Shown in pieces: positions 24,898-36,520 of a stretch of DNA of 59,581 nt. The DNA is taken from the NCBI GenBank assembly GCA_029580855.1, contig JAKPQH010000166.1:1-59581 (forward strand), in the 5' to 3' direction. A program made the position numbers and the translations under genes. The stretch comes from a bacterium (lineage in GTDB: Bacteria > Methylomirabilota > Methylomirabilia > Methylomirabilales > 2-02-FULL-66-22). A model generated the notes under the pieces. It made no database searches, was not told the DNA's origin, and saw only the letters and a program-made list of their open reading frames with translations. Within the stretch, counting starts at the first letter, position 1, and each line of letters opens with the position of its first letter.

Positions 24898-26181
24898 ATG
24901 GCCGTATCCCTCCCCTACGAGCTCTTCATCAGCCTGCGCTATCTGCGCGCCAAGCGGCGGAGCCGGTCCCTGTCGGTGATCACCGTCATCTCCACGGCGG
25001 GCGTGACGGTGGGGGTCATGGCCCTCATCGTGGTGATGGCGGTCATGAGCGGGTTCGAGTTCGATCTCCGCAACAAGATCCTGGGGACCAACGCGCACAT
25101 CTGGGTCCTGCGCTACGGCGACCACGGCATCGAGGACCCCGCGGGCGCGCTCGCGGCGATCCGCCAGGTGCCCGGCGTGACCGCGGCGTCGCCGTTCACG
25201 TACAACGAGGTGTTGTTGACGGCGGGGGGGCGGTCGGCGGGGAGCGTGCTCCGCGGCATCGATCTGGCGTCGTCGCTGGAAACCACGGATTTCCGTAAAA
25301 CCATCAAGAGCGCGTCAGTGGAGCTTTCGGCCGCGCTGGACAGCGCCCGCCCCGTGTTTCCCCCCGACGGCATTCTGCTCGGCTCGTTTCTGGCCGGCAG
25401 CCTGGGTGTCGGCGTGGGAGGAACGGTGGATGTCCTGCTGCCGCTGGGCGGCGACCTCTCGCCGCTGGGGGTCATGCCCCGGATGCGGCGCTTTACGGTG
25501 GTGGGCGTCTTCCAGGTCGGGTTCGCCGAGTTCGACACGAAGCTGGCGATGATCGGGATTCCCGCGGCCCAGGCGCTCTTCCGTATGGGGAGCGCCGTGT
25601 CCGGCATCGAGGTGCGGGTGCGGGAGATCTACCAGGCGTCCGCCGTGGCCGAGACCATCCGCGCGCGGCTGAAATTTCCCTACTTCACCCGGACGTGGAT
25701 GGAGATGAATCGGAACTTCTTCTCGGCGCTGCGGGTCGAGCGCACGGTCATGTTCGTGATCCTCACGATGATCGTTCTGGTGGCGGCCTTCGGGATCATC
25801 AGCACGCTGGTCATGCTGGTCATGCAGAAACGGAAGGAGATCGCGGTCCTCAAATCCATGGGGGCGACAAACCGGAGCGTCACGGGCATCTTCATCGTCC
25901 AGGGGCTGCTCATCGGCGTGACGGGGACCGGCCTCGGCCTGCTCCTGGGCCTCACCATCGCCCATAATCTGAACGGCATCGTGGCGGGCATCGAGTGGCT
26001 CTTCGGCTTCAAGGCGTTCCCGCAGGACGTCTATCTTTTGGACAAGCTCCCCTCGCGGGTGCTGTGGCCGGACGTGCTCGCCATCTCGCTGACGTCGGTG
26101 CTGATCAGCCTGCTGGCCACGATCCTGCCGTCGCGCCAGGCGGCCGCCGTGGACCCGGTGGTGGCCATCCGGTACGAATAA
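24898..26181 (+). CDS. lolC: Lipoprotein-releasing ABC transporter permease (LolC/LolE family)
   Basis: 427 aa. It extracts mature lipoproteins from the inner membrane with LolD. N-terminal LFISLRYLRAKRRSRSLSVITVIS leads into TM1 (about residues 28-50), a large periplasmic MacB-like domain follows, and three C-terminal TM segments lie in a FtsX domain (VMFVILTMIVLVAAFGIIS, then KEIAVLKSMGATNRSV). Only one permease gene precedes lolD, so a homodimer (LolF-like) rather than a LolC/LolE pair is likely; the symbol is assigned at family level. Confidence 0.9.
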   Translation: MAVSLPYELFISLRYLRAKRRSRSLSVITVISTAGVTVGVMALIVVMAVMSGFEFDLRNKILGTNAHIWVLRYGDHGIEDPAGALAAIRQVPGVTAASPFTYNEVLLTAGGRSAGSVLRGIDLASSLETTDFRKTIKSASVELSAALDSARPVFPPDGILLGSFLAGSLGVGVGGTVDVLLPLGGDLSPLGVMPRMRRFTVVGVFQVGFAEFDTKLAMIGIPAAQALFRMGSAVSGIEVRVREIYQASAVAETIRARLKFPYFTRTWMEMNRNFFSALRVERTVMFVILTMIVLVAAFGIISTLVMLVMQKRKEIAVLKSMGATNRSVTGIFIVQGLLIGVTGTGLGLLLGLTIAHNLNGIVAGIEWLFGFKAFPQDVYLLDKLPSRVLWPDVLAISLTSVLISLLATILPSRQAAAVDPVVAIRYE

Positions 26182-26191
26182 CGCAGGGGCA

Positions 26192-26325
26192 GTCGAATGG
26201 CCGAGAAGTCAGACACGCAAAACCTTAGGAGCGTCGCCAATCAATCTGCGGACCAGTTGACCAATCGACGAATTGACCCATGGACCGGGAGCTGACCGCT
26301 GATACCCGAAAGCTGAAAGCTAACG
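26192..26325. repeat. Degenerate 8-bp and 7-bp repeat array before lolD
   Basis: It starts with GTCGAATG GCCGAGAA GTCAGACA (26192 on), akin to the array at 16181. From 26251 it reads GACCAGTT, GACCAATC, GACGAATT, GACCCATG, GACCGGGA in 8-bp steps. From 26291 the period changes to 7: GCTGACC, GCTGATA, CCCGAAA, GCTGAAA, GCTAACG. The array reaches almost to the lolD start, which argues against an upstream lolD start at 26280. Confidence 0.7.
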
Positions 26326-26330
26326 CCCAG

Positions 26331-27005
26331 ATGTCCGATTCCATCATCGCCCAGGATGTGACCAAGAGCTTCGCTCGGGACGGCGACCGGGTGGACGTCC
26401 TGAAGGGCGTGAGTCTCGCCATCGCGGCGGGAGAGCTGGCCGCCATCGTCGGCCCGTCCGGGGTCGGGAAAAGCACTCTGCTGCATCTCCTGGGGGGGCT
26501 GGAACGGCCGACGGCGGGGGCGATTCGCTACGGCGACACCGACCTGGCCGCCCTCTCCGATGTGGCGCTGGCCCGGTTCCGCAACCGGCGAGTCGGCTTC
26601 GTGTTCCAGTTTCACCATCTGCTCCCCGAGTTCTCGGCCCTCGAAAATGTGATGATGCCGCTGCTCATCCGACGGCGCTCTACGGCGGAGGCGCGGGCGC
26701 GGTCGACCACGCTGCTCGGTCGGGTGGGGTTGGCGGCGCGCCTCAAGCACCGGCCCGGGGAATTGTCGGGCGGCGAACAGCAGCGCGTGGCGATCGCGCG
26801 GGCGCTGATCGGGGACCCGTCGGTCCTGCTGGCGGACGAGCCGACGGGGAACCTGGACAGCAGGACGGGAGACGAGGTCTTTGAGCTGATGCGTGAGCTG
26901 AACCGCGAGCGGCGTTTGACCTGCGTCTTCATCACGCACAACGACGAGCTGGCCCGGCGCACCGACCGCGTCCTGCGGATGCTCGACGGGCGGATGGTGG
27001 AATAG
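26331..27005 (+). CDS. lolD: Lipoprotein-releasing system ATP-binding protein LolD
   Basis: 224 aa from the ATG at 26331; an in-frame ATG at 26280 would add 17 residues encoded by repeat DNA. Walker A GPSGVGKST (about residues 39-47), the LolD-typical FQFHHLLPEFSALENVMMP, the ABC signature LSGGEQQRVAIARAL, Walker B VLLADEPTGNLD and an H-loop (VFITHND) are all present. It powers lipoprotein release by the LolC/E permease encoded upstream. The ribosome site is weak, and the long repeat-bearing spacer may reduce coupling to the permease gene. Confidence 0.93.
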   Translation: MSDSIIAQDVTKSFARDGDRVDVLKGVSLAIAAGELAAIVGPSGVGKSTLLHLLGGLERPTAGAIRYGDTDLAALSDVALARFRNRRVGFVFQFHHLLPEFSALENVMMPLLIRRRSTAEARARSTTLLGRVGLAARLKHRPGELSGGEQQRVAIARALIGDPSVLLADEPTGNLDSRTGDEVFELMRELNRERRLTCVFITHNDELARRTDRVLRMLDGRMVE

Positions 27006-27601
27006 CCCGCCGGCCCTGCCGCGGAGCCGTTTCCCCCAAGATCTCACCCATGGCCCGCTCCTCCAAACCACGCGGCCGACGAGCGGCAGGGCATCCACCG
27101 CGCGGAAGCCGGCGCACTCCAGCGCGAGAGCGTCCGCGGGGCGCGGAGACTCTGGGCGGGAGAGCAACGGGCCGGGCGTGTTGGCGAGGATCCCCCGGGT
27201 GGATCGAGCCGCCGCCGGAGACGCCATCGGGAGGCTCTCGCGCAAAGCCGACACGGACAGCGGCTCGTCCAAGAAAGGTGCGGGACGGCGTCCGGAGCGG
27301 GTGGGTTTGTCCACCGTTCCACCGCGGTGGGTGTACCCCGCGCGGGTGACGGAATTCCAAGCGAGTCCGCTCGCCAGCCGCGGGGCCGTCGCTGGAGGCG
27401 CACGGTCAGGTGTGCGCCGTGGAGATGGAGGCGAGGTATCGGTCCGCTGGGTCGCCAACCGCACCCGGGGGTCGGCCGGGCGCTGTCCGCTGCCTAGCGC
27501 GCCGCCACTCATTTTTCGCGCGGTTAGGCCCGTCGGATTGCCGCATATGGTGAATTTGGGCCTTCCCGTCCGTTGAATCGTCGGGTATACTGCACGCATC
27601 A
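27006..27601. other. Long intergenic region before clpC
   Basis: About 600 bases, GC-rich in the first two thirds, without a gene I can support. Open frames on both strands have compositions dominated by Arg/Pro/Gly, as expected of chance frames in GC-rich DNA. A -10-like TATACT (27586-27591) with a poor -35 lies near the end, ahead of the better promoter at 27602. It could hold a decayed gene or an unrecognised RNA. Confidence 0.4.
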
Positions 27602-27629
27602 TTGACAGTGGCATGGACCGCGGTATGAG
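27602..27629 (+). promoter_or_regulatory. Promoter of clpC
   Basis: TTGACA (27602-27607), a 16-nt spacer and TATGAG (27624-27629), 66 nt before the clpC start. No CtsR or CIRCE operator-like repeat is seen next to it. Confidence 0.65.
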
Positions 27630-27694
27630 GTGCCGCCTGCGGGCGGTGGGGTTGGGTATCTGAGGGTTGTCTGGCATCAACCGAGGAGTTTCTG

Positions 27695-30130
<2,436 letters not shown>

Positions 30131-30197
30131 TAGATTGCGGAAAACGAGCGTCGTTTCAACAACATACCGGGCTCGACGGGGATGCGCGGCGAGCCGG

Positions 30198-30226
30198 AAA
30201 AATTGCCCCTGCGGGGGCAATTTTTT
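30198..30226 (+). terminator. Rho-independent terminator after clpC
   Basis: A 12-bp stem AAAAATTGCCCC/GGGGCAATTTTT with a 4-nt loop, ending in a T-run. The A-run on the other arm would also let it work on the opposite strand. It separates clpC from the envelope operon. Confidence 0.93.
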
Positions 30227-30328
30227 CTTGGCAATTGGGGATGTTGATGGTACCGTCCCTCAACGTTTCTCCCGATGGGGCTTTGCGCGAAGGATATGGC
30301 TTTTCATGAGACCTTGCCCACGCCCGTG

Positions 30329-32626
30329 ATGCCGCTCCGTTTGGCTCCACGTCTTCCATTTTTGGCGTTCTACCTCCTGTTCTCCTTCCTGCCGGGCTGG
30401 GCGCGGGCTCAGGACCAGCCGCTCGTCACGCAGATCGATGTCGTGGGCGCCAAGAAGGTCGACGAGTCCACGGTCCGCTTCAAACTCAAGACCCGCGTCG
30501 GCGATCCCTACTCGCCCGAGGTGGTGCGCGAGGACATCAAGGCCCTGTACGGCCTGGGCTACTTTGAGGATATCGTGGTCCAGGCGGATATCTTCGAGGG
30601 CGGACTGAAGCTGAGCTTTGTCCTGCACGAGAAACCCAGCATCCAGAGCATCAAGATCGTGGGCGCCAAGAAGTTGGCGGCCGACAAGGTGAAGGCGAAG
30701 ATCGATTTGGTGGAGGGAGCCATCGTCCCCCCCGGGTCACTCCTCAAGAATGCCGAGAAGATCCGCCTGTTCTACGAGGAGGAGGGATACTATCAGGCCC
30801 GGGTGGAGGGCAAGGAAGAGCGGATCTCGCCCCAAGAAGTGATCGTGACGTTCGACATCGCGGAAGGGAACAAGTTCGACGTCGGCGAGATCCGGATCGT
30901 CGGGAACAGGTACCTCAAGGAGAAGGACATCAAGAAGCGGCTCCAGACCACGGAGCTGTTTCTGTGGTTCTTTGGCGGCACGCTCAAACGCGAGGAGCTC
31001 CGGCGCGACCTCGACCGCATCCGGGTTTACTATCTGGACAACGGGTTTCTCGACATCGTGGTGGAGGACCCCGAGATCCAGGTCAACGAGGCCGACCGAA
31101 AGCTGCGCGTGGTGATCCGCGTCGAGGAGGGCCCGCAGTACCGCGTCGGGAATCTGACGGTGAAGGGCAACAGCCTGTTTTCCGAGGCGGATATCCGCCG
31201 GCTGATCCGGACGCAGAGCGGAGGCATCTTCAGCCGGGAGACGCTGCAGGCCGACGTCGTGGCCATCACCGACCGCTACGCCGAGCGCGGCTACCTGTTC
31301 GCCGACGCCGCCCCCATCACCGATATTCACCGCGCCGAGCACATCGTCGACGTCGGTCTGGAGATCACCGAGGGCCGCCAGGCGTTTATCAACCGGATCG
31401 AGATCGTGGGCAACGTGCGCACGCGCGAGAAGGTGGTCCGGCGTGAGGTCGAGTTGATCGAGGGGGATGTGTTCAACAGCGCCCTCCTGCAGGCCAGTCG
31501 GCGGAACCTGGAGGGGCTCGGGTATTTCGAGACCGTGAAACTGGAGACCCGGCGCAGCACGGCCGAGGACAAGGTGGATGTGATCGTGGACTTGAAGGAG
31601 AAGCCCACGGGCGCGTTCAGCATCGGCGGCGGATTCAGCTCCGTTGACGGGGTGATCGGGGGGGTCAGCATTGCTCAGAGCAATCTCTTCGGGTATGGGA
31701 AACGCGCCAGCGCGTCGGCGCAGATCGGGTCGAAGGCCAACCGGTTCTACCTCATCTACGGCGATCCGCACTTCTGGGATACCGATTTTACGTTCGACGT
31801 GCGCGGATACAAGACGGCGACGGATTACAAAAACAACCAGGGGTTCAACATCGACACCCTCGGCGGCTCGTTCACCTTCGGGCACCGGCTGTTCGAGCGG
31901 GTATTCGGGTCGGTGACCTACACCATCGAGGATGTTCTCATCAAAGATCTGGAGGCGAACGCGCCGTTTCTCATCCGACAGCAGGCGACGCAGAACGGCG
32001 GCTGGTCCTTGACCAGTGCGCTGAGTGCGGCGATCCTTCGCGACACGCGGGATTCGTTTACGGAACCGTCGCGGGGCAACCGCACACGACTCAGCGCCAT
32101 GTACGCGGGCGGGATCCTCGGTGCGGACAACAACTTCACCAAGTACTCGGTGGAGTCGTCGCAGTACTGGCCGGTGTGGTGGAAGCTGGTACTGAACCTG
32201 CGGGGGACGTTCTGGTACGGAGACTCCTTCGACGGGACGCCGCAACTCCCGGTGCAAGAACGGTTCTTCCTGGGCGGACCGAACACGATACGCGGGTTCC
32301 GGAATTTCACCGTGTCGCGGAAAGACCCGGTGACCGGGGGGGAGACCGGCGGCAACAAGGCGTTCTTTGCGAACACCGAGATGCTCTTTCCGCTACTCGA
32401 GGCCATGCGGCTGCGCGGTGTGGTGTTTTTTGACATCGCCAACAACCTGGACGAACGGGACGGCGTGGAGAAGCTCTTTACGCGACAGGCGCGCTACTCG
32501 GCCGGTGTGGGGATTCGCTTCAACTCGCCCATCGGCGCCATTCGTCTGGATTGGGGGTTCAACCTGAACCGGCACGAGGGGGAGAGGCTCCAGGTACTGC
32601 ATTTCAGCGGGGGGACGTCGTTCTGA
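30329..32626 (+). CDS. bamA: Outer membrane protein assembly factor BamA
   Basis: 765 aa from the ATG that gives a clean signal peptide (PRLPFLAFYLLFSFLPGWARA, cleaved before QDQP); ATGs at 30275 and 30296 would extend it. Five POTRA domains follow (about residues 25-410; for example ALYGLGYFEDI, IRIVGNRYLKEKDI, NLTVKGNSLFSEADIRRLIR), then a 16-strand barrel domain. The conserved loop-6 motif NTIRGFRNF and a C-terminal phenylalanine are present. BamA folds outer-membrane barrels. It opens the envelope operon with skp and the lpx genes, the common bamA-skp-lpxD-fabZ-lpxA order. Confidence 0.95.
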   Translation: MPLRLAPRLPFLAFYLLFSFLPGWARAQDQPLVTQIDVVGAKKVDESTVRFKLKTRVGDPYSPEVVREDIKALYGLGYFEDIVVQADIFEGGLKLSFVLHEKPSIQSIKIVGAKKLAADKVKAKIDLVEGAIVPPGSLLKNAEKIRLFYEEEGYYQARVEGKEERISPQEVIVTFDIAEGNKFDVGEIRIVGNRYLKEKDIKKRLQTTELFLWFFGGTLKREELRRDLDRIRVYYLDNGFLDIVVEDPEIQVNEADRKLRVVIRVEEGPQYRVGNLTVKGNSLFSEADIRRLIRTQSGGIFSRETLQADVVAITDRYAERGYLFADAAPITDIHRAEHIVDVGLEITEGRQAFINRIEIVGNVRTREKVVRREVELIEGDVFNSALLQASRRNLEGLGYFETVKLETRRSTAEDKVDVIVDLKEKPTGAFSIGGGFSSVDGVIGGVSIAQSNLFGYGKRASASAQIGSKANRFYLIYGDPHFWDTDFTFDVRGYKTATDYKNNQGFNIDTLGGSFTFGHRLFERVFGSVTYTIEDVLIKDLEANAPFLIRQQATQNGGWSLTSALSAAILRDTRDSFTEPSRGNRTRLSAMYAGGILGADNNFTKYSVESSQYWPVWWKLVLNLRGTFWYGDSFDGTPQLPVQERFFLGGPNTIRGFRNFTVSRKDPVTGGETGGNKAFFANTEMLFPLLEAMRLRGVVFFDIANNLDERDGVEKLFTRQARYSAGVGIRFNSPIGAIRLDWGFNLNRHEGERLQVLHFSGGTSF

Positions 32627-32761
32627 CCGCCGTCCGCGCGGGCTCGGGCGGGGGCAGGTTGTGGGCGGCACGCCGGGCAGCGCGCGCCGGCGGCCGGGTC
32701 GGCTCGGGATGTGGGTGGAGGCCTGCCGCGTTGGGGCGGGGCACAGGAGGGAAAAGGCAAG

Positions 32762-33307
32762 GTGAAAAGGGGCTGCGAAGCACCAGGGCGTTCCGTCGCA
32801 ATCCTCGGGATGTGTCTGACCCTCGTTCTGGCGTGGGCTGCGATGGCGTGGGCCGCGCAGCCGATCAAGATCGGCGTGGTGGATGTGCAGCAGGTCCTCA
32901 ATCAATCCCAGCGCGGTCAGGCCGTCAAGCAGAAGCTCGAACAGGATCGCATCGGGCGGCAAAAGGAACTGGATGCGCGGCAACAGGAACTGGTCAAGCT
33001 CCAGGCCGAATACGAGAAGCAAGCGCCCGTCCTGAGCGAGCAGGCCAAGCGCGAGAAAAAGGAGGCGGTGGAACGACGCTTCCGGGACGCCCGGCGGGTG
33101 GCGGAGGACGCCAATCGGGATTTCGAGAAAAAGGTGCGGGAAGCCGAGATGGAGACCACGCGCGAGATCTTCGCCGTCATCCAGGAGTACGGCAAGGACC
33201 AGGGCTTCGGCCTCGTGCTGGAGCGCAGCAGCATCATCTTCAGCGCGCCGACGGTGGACGTGACCGCGGACATCATCAAGCGGTACGACGGGAAGGGCGC
33301 GAAGTAG
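32762..33307 (+). CDS. skp: OmpH/Skp family periplasmic chaperone
   Basis: 181 aa from a GTG 11 nt after AGGAGG. A signal peptide is visible (VAILGMCLTLVLAWAAMAWA, then AQPIKIGVVDVQQVL). The mature protein has the Skp plan: a short beta strand with KIGVVDVQ, two long charged helices forming the tentacle (about residues 60-140, many Q/K/E/R), and a C-terminal strand (GFGLVLERSSIIFSAP). It carries unfolded outer-membrane proteins through the periplasm. Its place between bamA and lpxD is the conserved one. Confidence 0.93.
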   Translation: MKRGCEAPGRSVAILGMCLTLVLAWAAMAWAAQPIKIGVVDVQQVLNQSQRGQAVKQKLEQDRIGRQKELDARQQELVKLQAEYEKQAPVLSEQAKREKKEAVERRFRDARRVAEDANRDFEKKVREAEMETTREIFAVIQEYGKDQGFGLVLERSSIIFSAPTVDVTADIIKRYDGKGAK

Positions 33308-33359
33308 CGGCGTATCCGCTGCGGCGGGGCGGGGTCCTTGCCGGGGCTGGGGGGCGAGC

Positions 33360-34410
33360 GTGCGACTGGGTGTCTTGGCAGAACGGATCGGGTGCCGGCT
33401 GGAGGGCGACGGTGGAATCGAGATCACGGGGGTTCGCGCGGTGGACGAGGCGGGTCCGGCGGACCTGACGTTCGTCACGGACGCGAAGCATCTGGCGCGG
33501 CTCTCGGACTCGCGGGCCGGCGCGGCGATCCTGCCGGAATCCGCGCCCGCGGGGGACCGCCCCGCCCTGCGGGTGTCCAACCCCCACCTGGCGCTGGCGC
33601 GGGCGTTGGCGGTCTTTTACCCGGGGGGCCGGGTGGCGCCCGGGGTGCACGCCACGGCGGTGGTCGCCGCCCGCGCGGGTGGACCCAGGGGCCAGCATCG
33701 GGCCGCTCTGCGTGGTCGGGTCCGGGGCGGACATCGGGGCCGGGACGCGGCTGGACGCCCAGGTCTTCGTCGGCGCGGACGTCCGCATCGGCCGCGATTG
33801 CCGGATCTTTCCGCAGGTGGCGCTGCGCGAAGGGACCCGGCTCGGCGATCGGGTGACGGTGCACGCCGGGGCGGTGATCGGGGCGGACGGCTTCGGGTAC
33901 GCCCGCGACGGGGCGCGCTACATCAAGATTCCGCAAGTCGGGCGGGTCGTCGTCGAGGACGACGTGGAGATCGGGGCGAACGCGACGATCGATCGGGCGA
34001 CGCTGGGGACCACGCGGATCGGGCGGGGCACCAAGATCGACAACCTGGTGCAGATCGCCCATAATGTCCAGGTGGGCGAGGACACCGTGATCGTGGCGCA
34101 GGTCGGGATCTCGGGCAGCTCGCAGATCGGTTCCCGGGTGACGCTGGCCGGGCAGGTGGGCGTGGTGGATCACGTCCGGATCGGCGACAACGCCATCGTG
34201 GGGGCCCAGTCCGGCGTTACCAAGGACGTTCCCCCGGGCGCCCTGGTGCTGGGCTCGCCGGCCGTACCCCATCTGGAATTCAAACGACAACTGGCCGCGA
34301 TAGCGCGGTTGCCGCAGCACGGAAAGGCATTGCGGGCCTTGGAGGAGCGCCTGCGCGCCCTGGAGGCTCGTTTGGCGGACCGCGGGGCGGCCGGCGGAGC
34401 GGACGCATGA
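33360..34410 (+). CDS. lpxD: UDP-3-O-acyl-glucosamine N-acyltransferase, disrupted by an apparent frameshift
   Basis: LpxD adds the second acyl chain in lipid A synthesis. The gene reads from GTG 33360 through the uridine-binding N-domain ([20 protein letters not shown]) to [11 protein letters not shown], then goes out of frame. The family sequence resumes one frame over as [21 protein letters not shown] and continues through the left-handed beta-helix ([35 protein letters not shown] with the catalytic His) to the C-terminal helix ending at 34410. One extra C in the CCC at 33670-33672 explains the shift. The rest is intact, so a sequencing or assembly error is likelier than a pseudogene. Confidence 0.88.
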
Positions 34411-34877
34411 TCGGCCTCAAGGAAATCCAGGAGGTTCTCCCGCATCGGTATCCGTTCCTGCTCGTGGACCGCATCGTCGAGATGGAGATGGGCAGGCGCG
34501 TGGTGGGGCTAAAGAACGTCAGCATCAACGAGCCGTTCTTCGCCGGCCACTTCCCCGGCCACCCCATCATGCCCGGTGTCCTCATCCTGGAAGCCATGGC
34601 CCAGGTGGGCGGCTATCTTTTGATGCGGAGCCTGGGAGTGCGGGGAGAAAAGAAGCTCCTGTACTTCACCGGGATCGACGGCGCGCGATTCCGGCGTCCG
34701 GTTGTCCCCGGCGACCAGATCCGCTTCGAGGTGGAGGTCCTGCAGTCGCGCCGGCAGATGTGCCGGATGAAGGGGCGCGCGCTGGTGGACGGCGTCCTGG
34801 CGGTGGAGGCGGAGCTGAGCGCGATCGTCGTCGATCGGGACCCGAACGCGCCGCCGAGCGGCCCGATCGCGGTGTAG
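34407..34877 (+). CDS. fabZ: 3-hydroxyacyl-ACP dehydratase FabZ
   Basis: 156 aa hot-dog-fold enzyme that dehydrates 3-hydroxyacyl-ACP and competes with LpxA/LpxD for 3-hydroxyacyl chains. [17 protein letters not shown] opens the protein, the catalytic His lies in [15 protein letters not shown], and the catalytic Glu in [11 protein letters not shown]. The ATG overlaps the lpxD stop (ATGA), which supports the lpxD 3' frame being real. The C-terminus is slightly longer than in E. coli. Confidence 0.97.
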   Translation: MIGLKEIQEVLPHRYPFLLVDRIVEMEMGRRVVGLKNVSINEPFFAGHFPGHPIMPGVLILEAMAQVGGYLLMRSLGVRGEKKLLYFTGIDGARFRRPVVPGDQIRFEVEVLQSRRQMCRMKGRALVDGVLAVEAELSAIVVDRDPNAPPSGPIAV

Positions 34878-34889
34878 GAGGCGAAGCGC

Positions 34890-35666
34890 GTGGTCACGGT
34901 GCATCCCACGGCGGTGATCGAGTCGGACGCGGCGCTCGACGACGGGGTGCAGATCGGCCCCTACGCGGTGGTCGGGGCCGGTGTGCGCATCGGCGCCCGC
35001 GCCAGCGTGGGCAGTCATGCGGTGCTGGAAGGGCAGGTCGAACTCGGGGCCGACTGCAGGATCGGCTGCCACGTGGTGATCGGGGCGCCGCCGCAGGATC
35101 TGAAATATCGGGGAGAGCCGACGCGGGTGGTGATCGGCGAGCGCACGCAGGTGCGAGAGTTTGCCACGGTGCACCGGGCAAGCACGGGTGGACACGGCGT
35201 GACCGCCGTGGGGCCGGACTGCTTTCTCATGGCGTACGCCCACGTGGCCCACGACTGCCGGTTGGAGGAGGGCGTGATCATGGCGAATCAGGCCACGCTG
35301 GGCGGGCACGTGGAGGTCGGGCGGCACGCCATCGTCAGCGGCTTGAGCGCCGTGCATCAGTTCGTCCGGATCGGCGAGTATGCGTTCGTGGGCGGATGCT
35401 CCGGGATCAACCAGGACATCCCGCCGTTTCTCAAGGTCCAAGGGGCGCCCGCGAAGCCCTTGGGTCTGAACGCCGTGGGGCTGCGCCGTCACGGCTTCTC
35501 CAGCGAGGCCATCCATGCGCTCAAGGAGGCCTACCGGATCCTCTTCCTTTCCGCCCTGAACACATCCCAGGCGCTGGAGCGGCTGAAACGGGATCTCCCC
35601 TCGTCCCCCGAGGTGGAGCGGCTCGTCGATTTCATCCAGCGATCCCAGCGCGGGATCAGCAAGTAG
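34890..35666 (+). CDS. lpxA: UDP-N-acetylglucosamine O-acyltransferase
   Basis: 258 aa, normal for LpxA, which performs the first step of lipid A synthesis. It starts at GTG behind TAGGAGG. Hexapeptide-repeat beta-helix coils are seen throughout (DDGVQIGPYAVVGAGVRIGA, GADCRIGCHVVIG). The catalytic His is in YAHVAHDCRL, with IGAPPQDLKYRGEPT and the helical C-terminus typical of the family. It follows fabZ by 12 nt. Confidence 0.97.
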   Translation: MVTVHPTAVIESDAALDDGVQIGPYAVVGAGVRIGARASVGSHAVLEGQVELGADCRIGCHVVIGAPPQDLKYRGEPTRVVIGERTQVREFATVHRASTGGHGVTAVGPDCFLMAYAHVAHDCRLEEGVIMANQATLGGHVEVGRHAIVSGLSAVHQFVRIGEYAFVGGCSGINQDIPPFLKVQGAPAKPLGLNAVGLRRHGFSSEAIHALKEAYRILFLSALNTSQALERLKRDLPSSPEVERLVDFIQRSQRGISK

Positions 35667-35672
35667 CTCCGA

Positions 35673-36473
35673 ATGGACGCGATCGGGATCATCGCGGGCG
35701 GCGGGCGGCTTCCTTTCGTCGGGGCGGCCGAGGCGCACGCGCAGGGGCGGCGGGTGGTGGCGGTCGGTGTCCGCGGGGAGACGGACCCGGCGCTGGCCGA
35801 GGCGGTGGACGTCCTGCACTGGGTACGGCTCGGACAGCTGGGGGCGGTGGTCAAGACCTTTCGCCGGGAGGGCGTGAGCGAAGCGCTGCTGTTGGGCATG
35901 GTGGATATCCGCCACCTGTTCTCGAACATCCGGCCCGACCTGCTGGGTGCGCGCGTCCTCTTCAAGGCGCGCGACCTAAGGGGCGACAGCGTGCTGGAGG
36001 CGATCGTCGAGACGCTGGAGGGGGAAGGAATCGCGATCCTGGAGACGCCTCCGTTCTTGACACCGCTATTGCTGCCGGCCGGTCTCCTCACGCGCCGCGC
36101 GCCCAACCGGACGGAGCAGCGCGACATCGCCCTGGGCCGCGAGGTGGCGCGACAGATCGCCGGGCTGCGCGTCGGGCAGACGGTGGTGCTCAAAAACGGG
36201 ACCGTCGTGGCCGTGGAGTCGGTGGAGGGGACCGACGCTGCCATCCGACGGGGCGGGCAGCTGGCCCGCGGCGGCGTCGTCGTCGTAAAGGTGGCGCGGG
36301 CGGACCAGGATCTCCGGTTCGACCTACCGACGATCGGGCCGGACACGCTGGCGGCGCTGCGGGACGCCGGCGCCACGACCCTGGCGCTGGACGCGGGCCG
36401 AACGTTGCTGCTGGATCGGCAGCGGTTCGTGCGCGACGCGGACGCGCTGCACCTGGCGGTGGTCGCGGACTAG
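35673..36473 (+). CDS. lpxI: UDP-2,3-diacylglucosamine pyrophosphatase LpxI
   Basis: 266 aa. LpxI hydrolyses UDP-2,3-diacylglucosamine to lipid X and replaces LpxH in many bacteria. The N-terminus IGIIAGGGRLPFVGAAEAH and ALLLGMVDIRHLFSNIRPDL, followed by the C-terminal domain (FLTPLLLPAGLLTRRAPNRTEQRDI, then VVKVARADQDLRFDLPTIGP) match the DUF1009/LpxI family. The gene lies between lpxA and the oxidoreductase/lpxB pair, a frequent arrangement for lpxI. Confidence 0.93.
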   Translation: MDAIGIIAGGGRLPFVGAAEAHAQGRRVVAVGVRGETDPALAEAVDVLHWVRLGQLGAVVKTFRREGVSEALLLGMVDIRHLFSNIRPDLLGARVLFKARDLRGDSVLEAIVETLEGEGIAILETPPFLTPLLLPAGLLTRRAPNRTEQRDIALGREVARQIAGLRVGQTVVLKNGTVVAVESVEGTDAAIRRGGQLARGGVVVVKVARADQDLRFDLPTIGPDTLAALRDAGATTLALDAGRTLLLDRQRFVRDADALHLAVVAD

Positions 36474-36520
36474 CCGCCGTCGCGGGGGGTCGGTGGCCGT
36501 AGGGTGCGGGCGGGCACGGG

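Noticed and set aside
26280..26330. Longer lolD start at 26280
   Set aside because: The 17 added residues would be encoded by the repeat array and are absent from the LolD plan; ATG 26331 gives normal length.
27050..27576. Open frames before clpC on both strands
   Set aside because: Arg/Pro/Gly-rich, no ribosome site of note and no recognisable domain; treated as noncoding.
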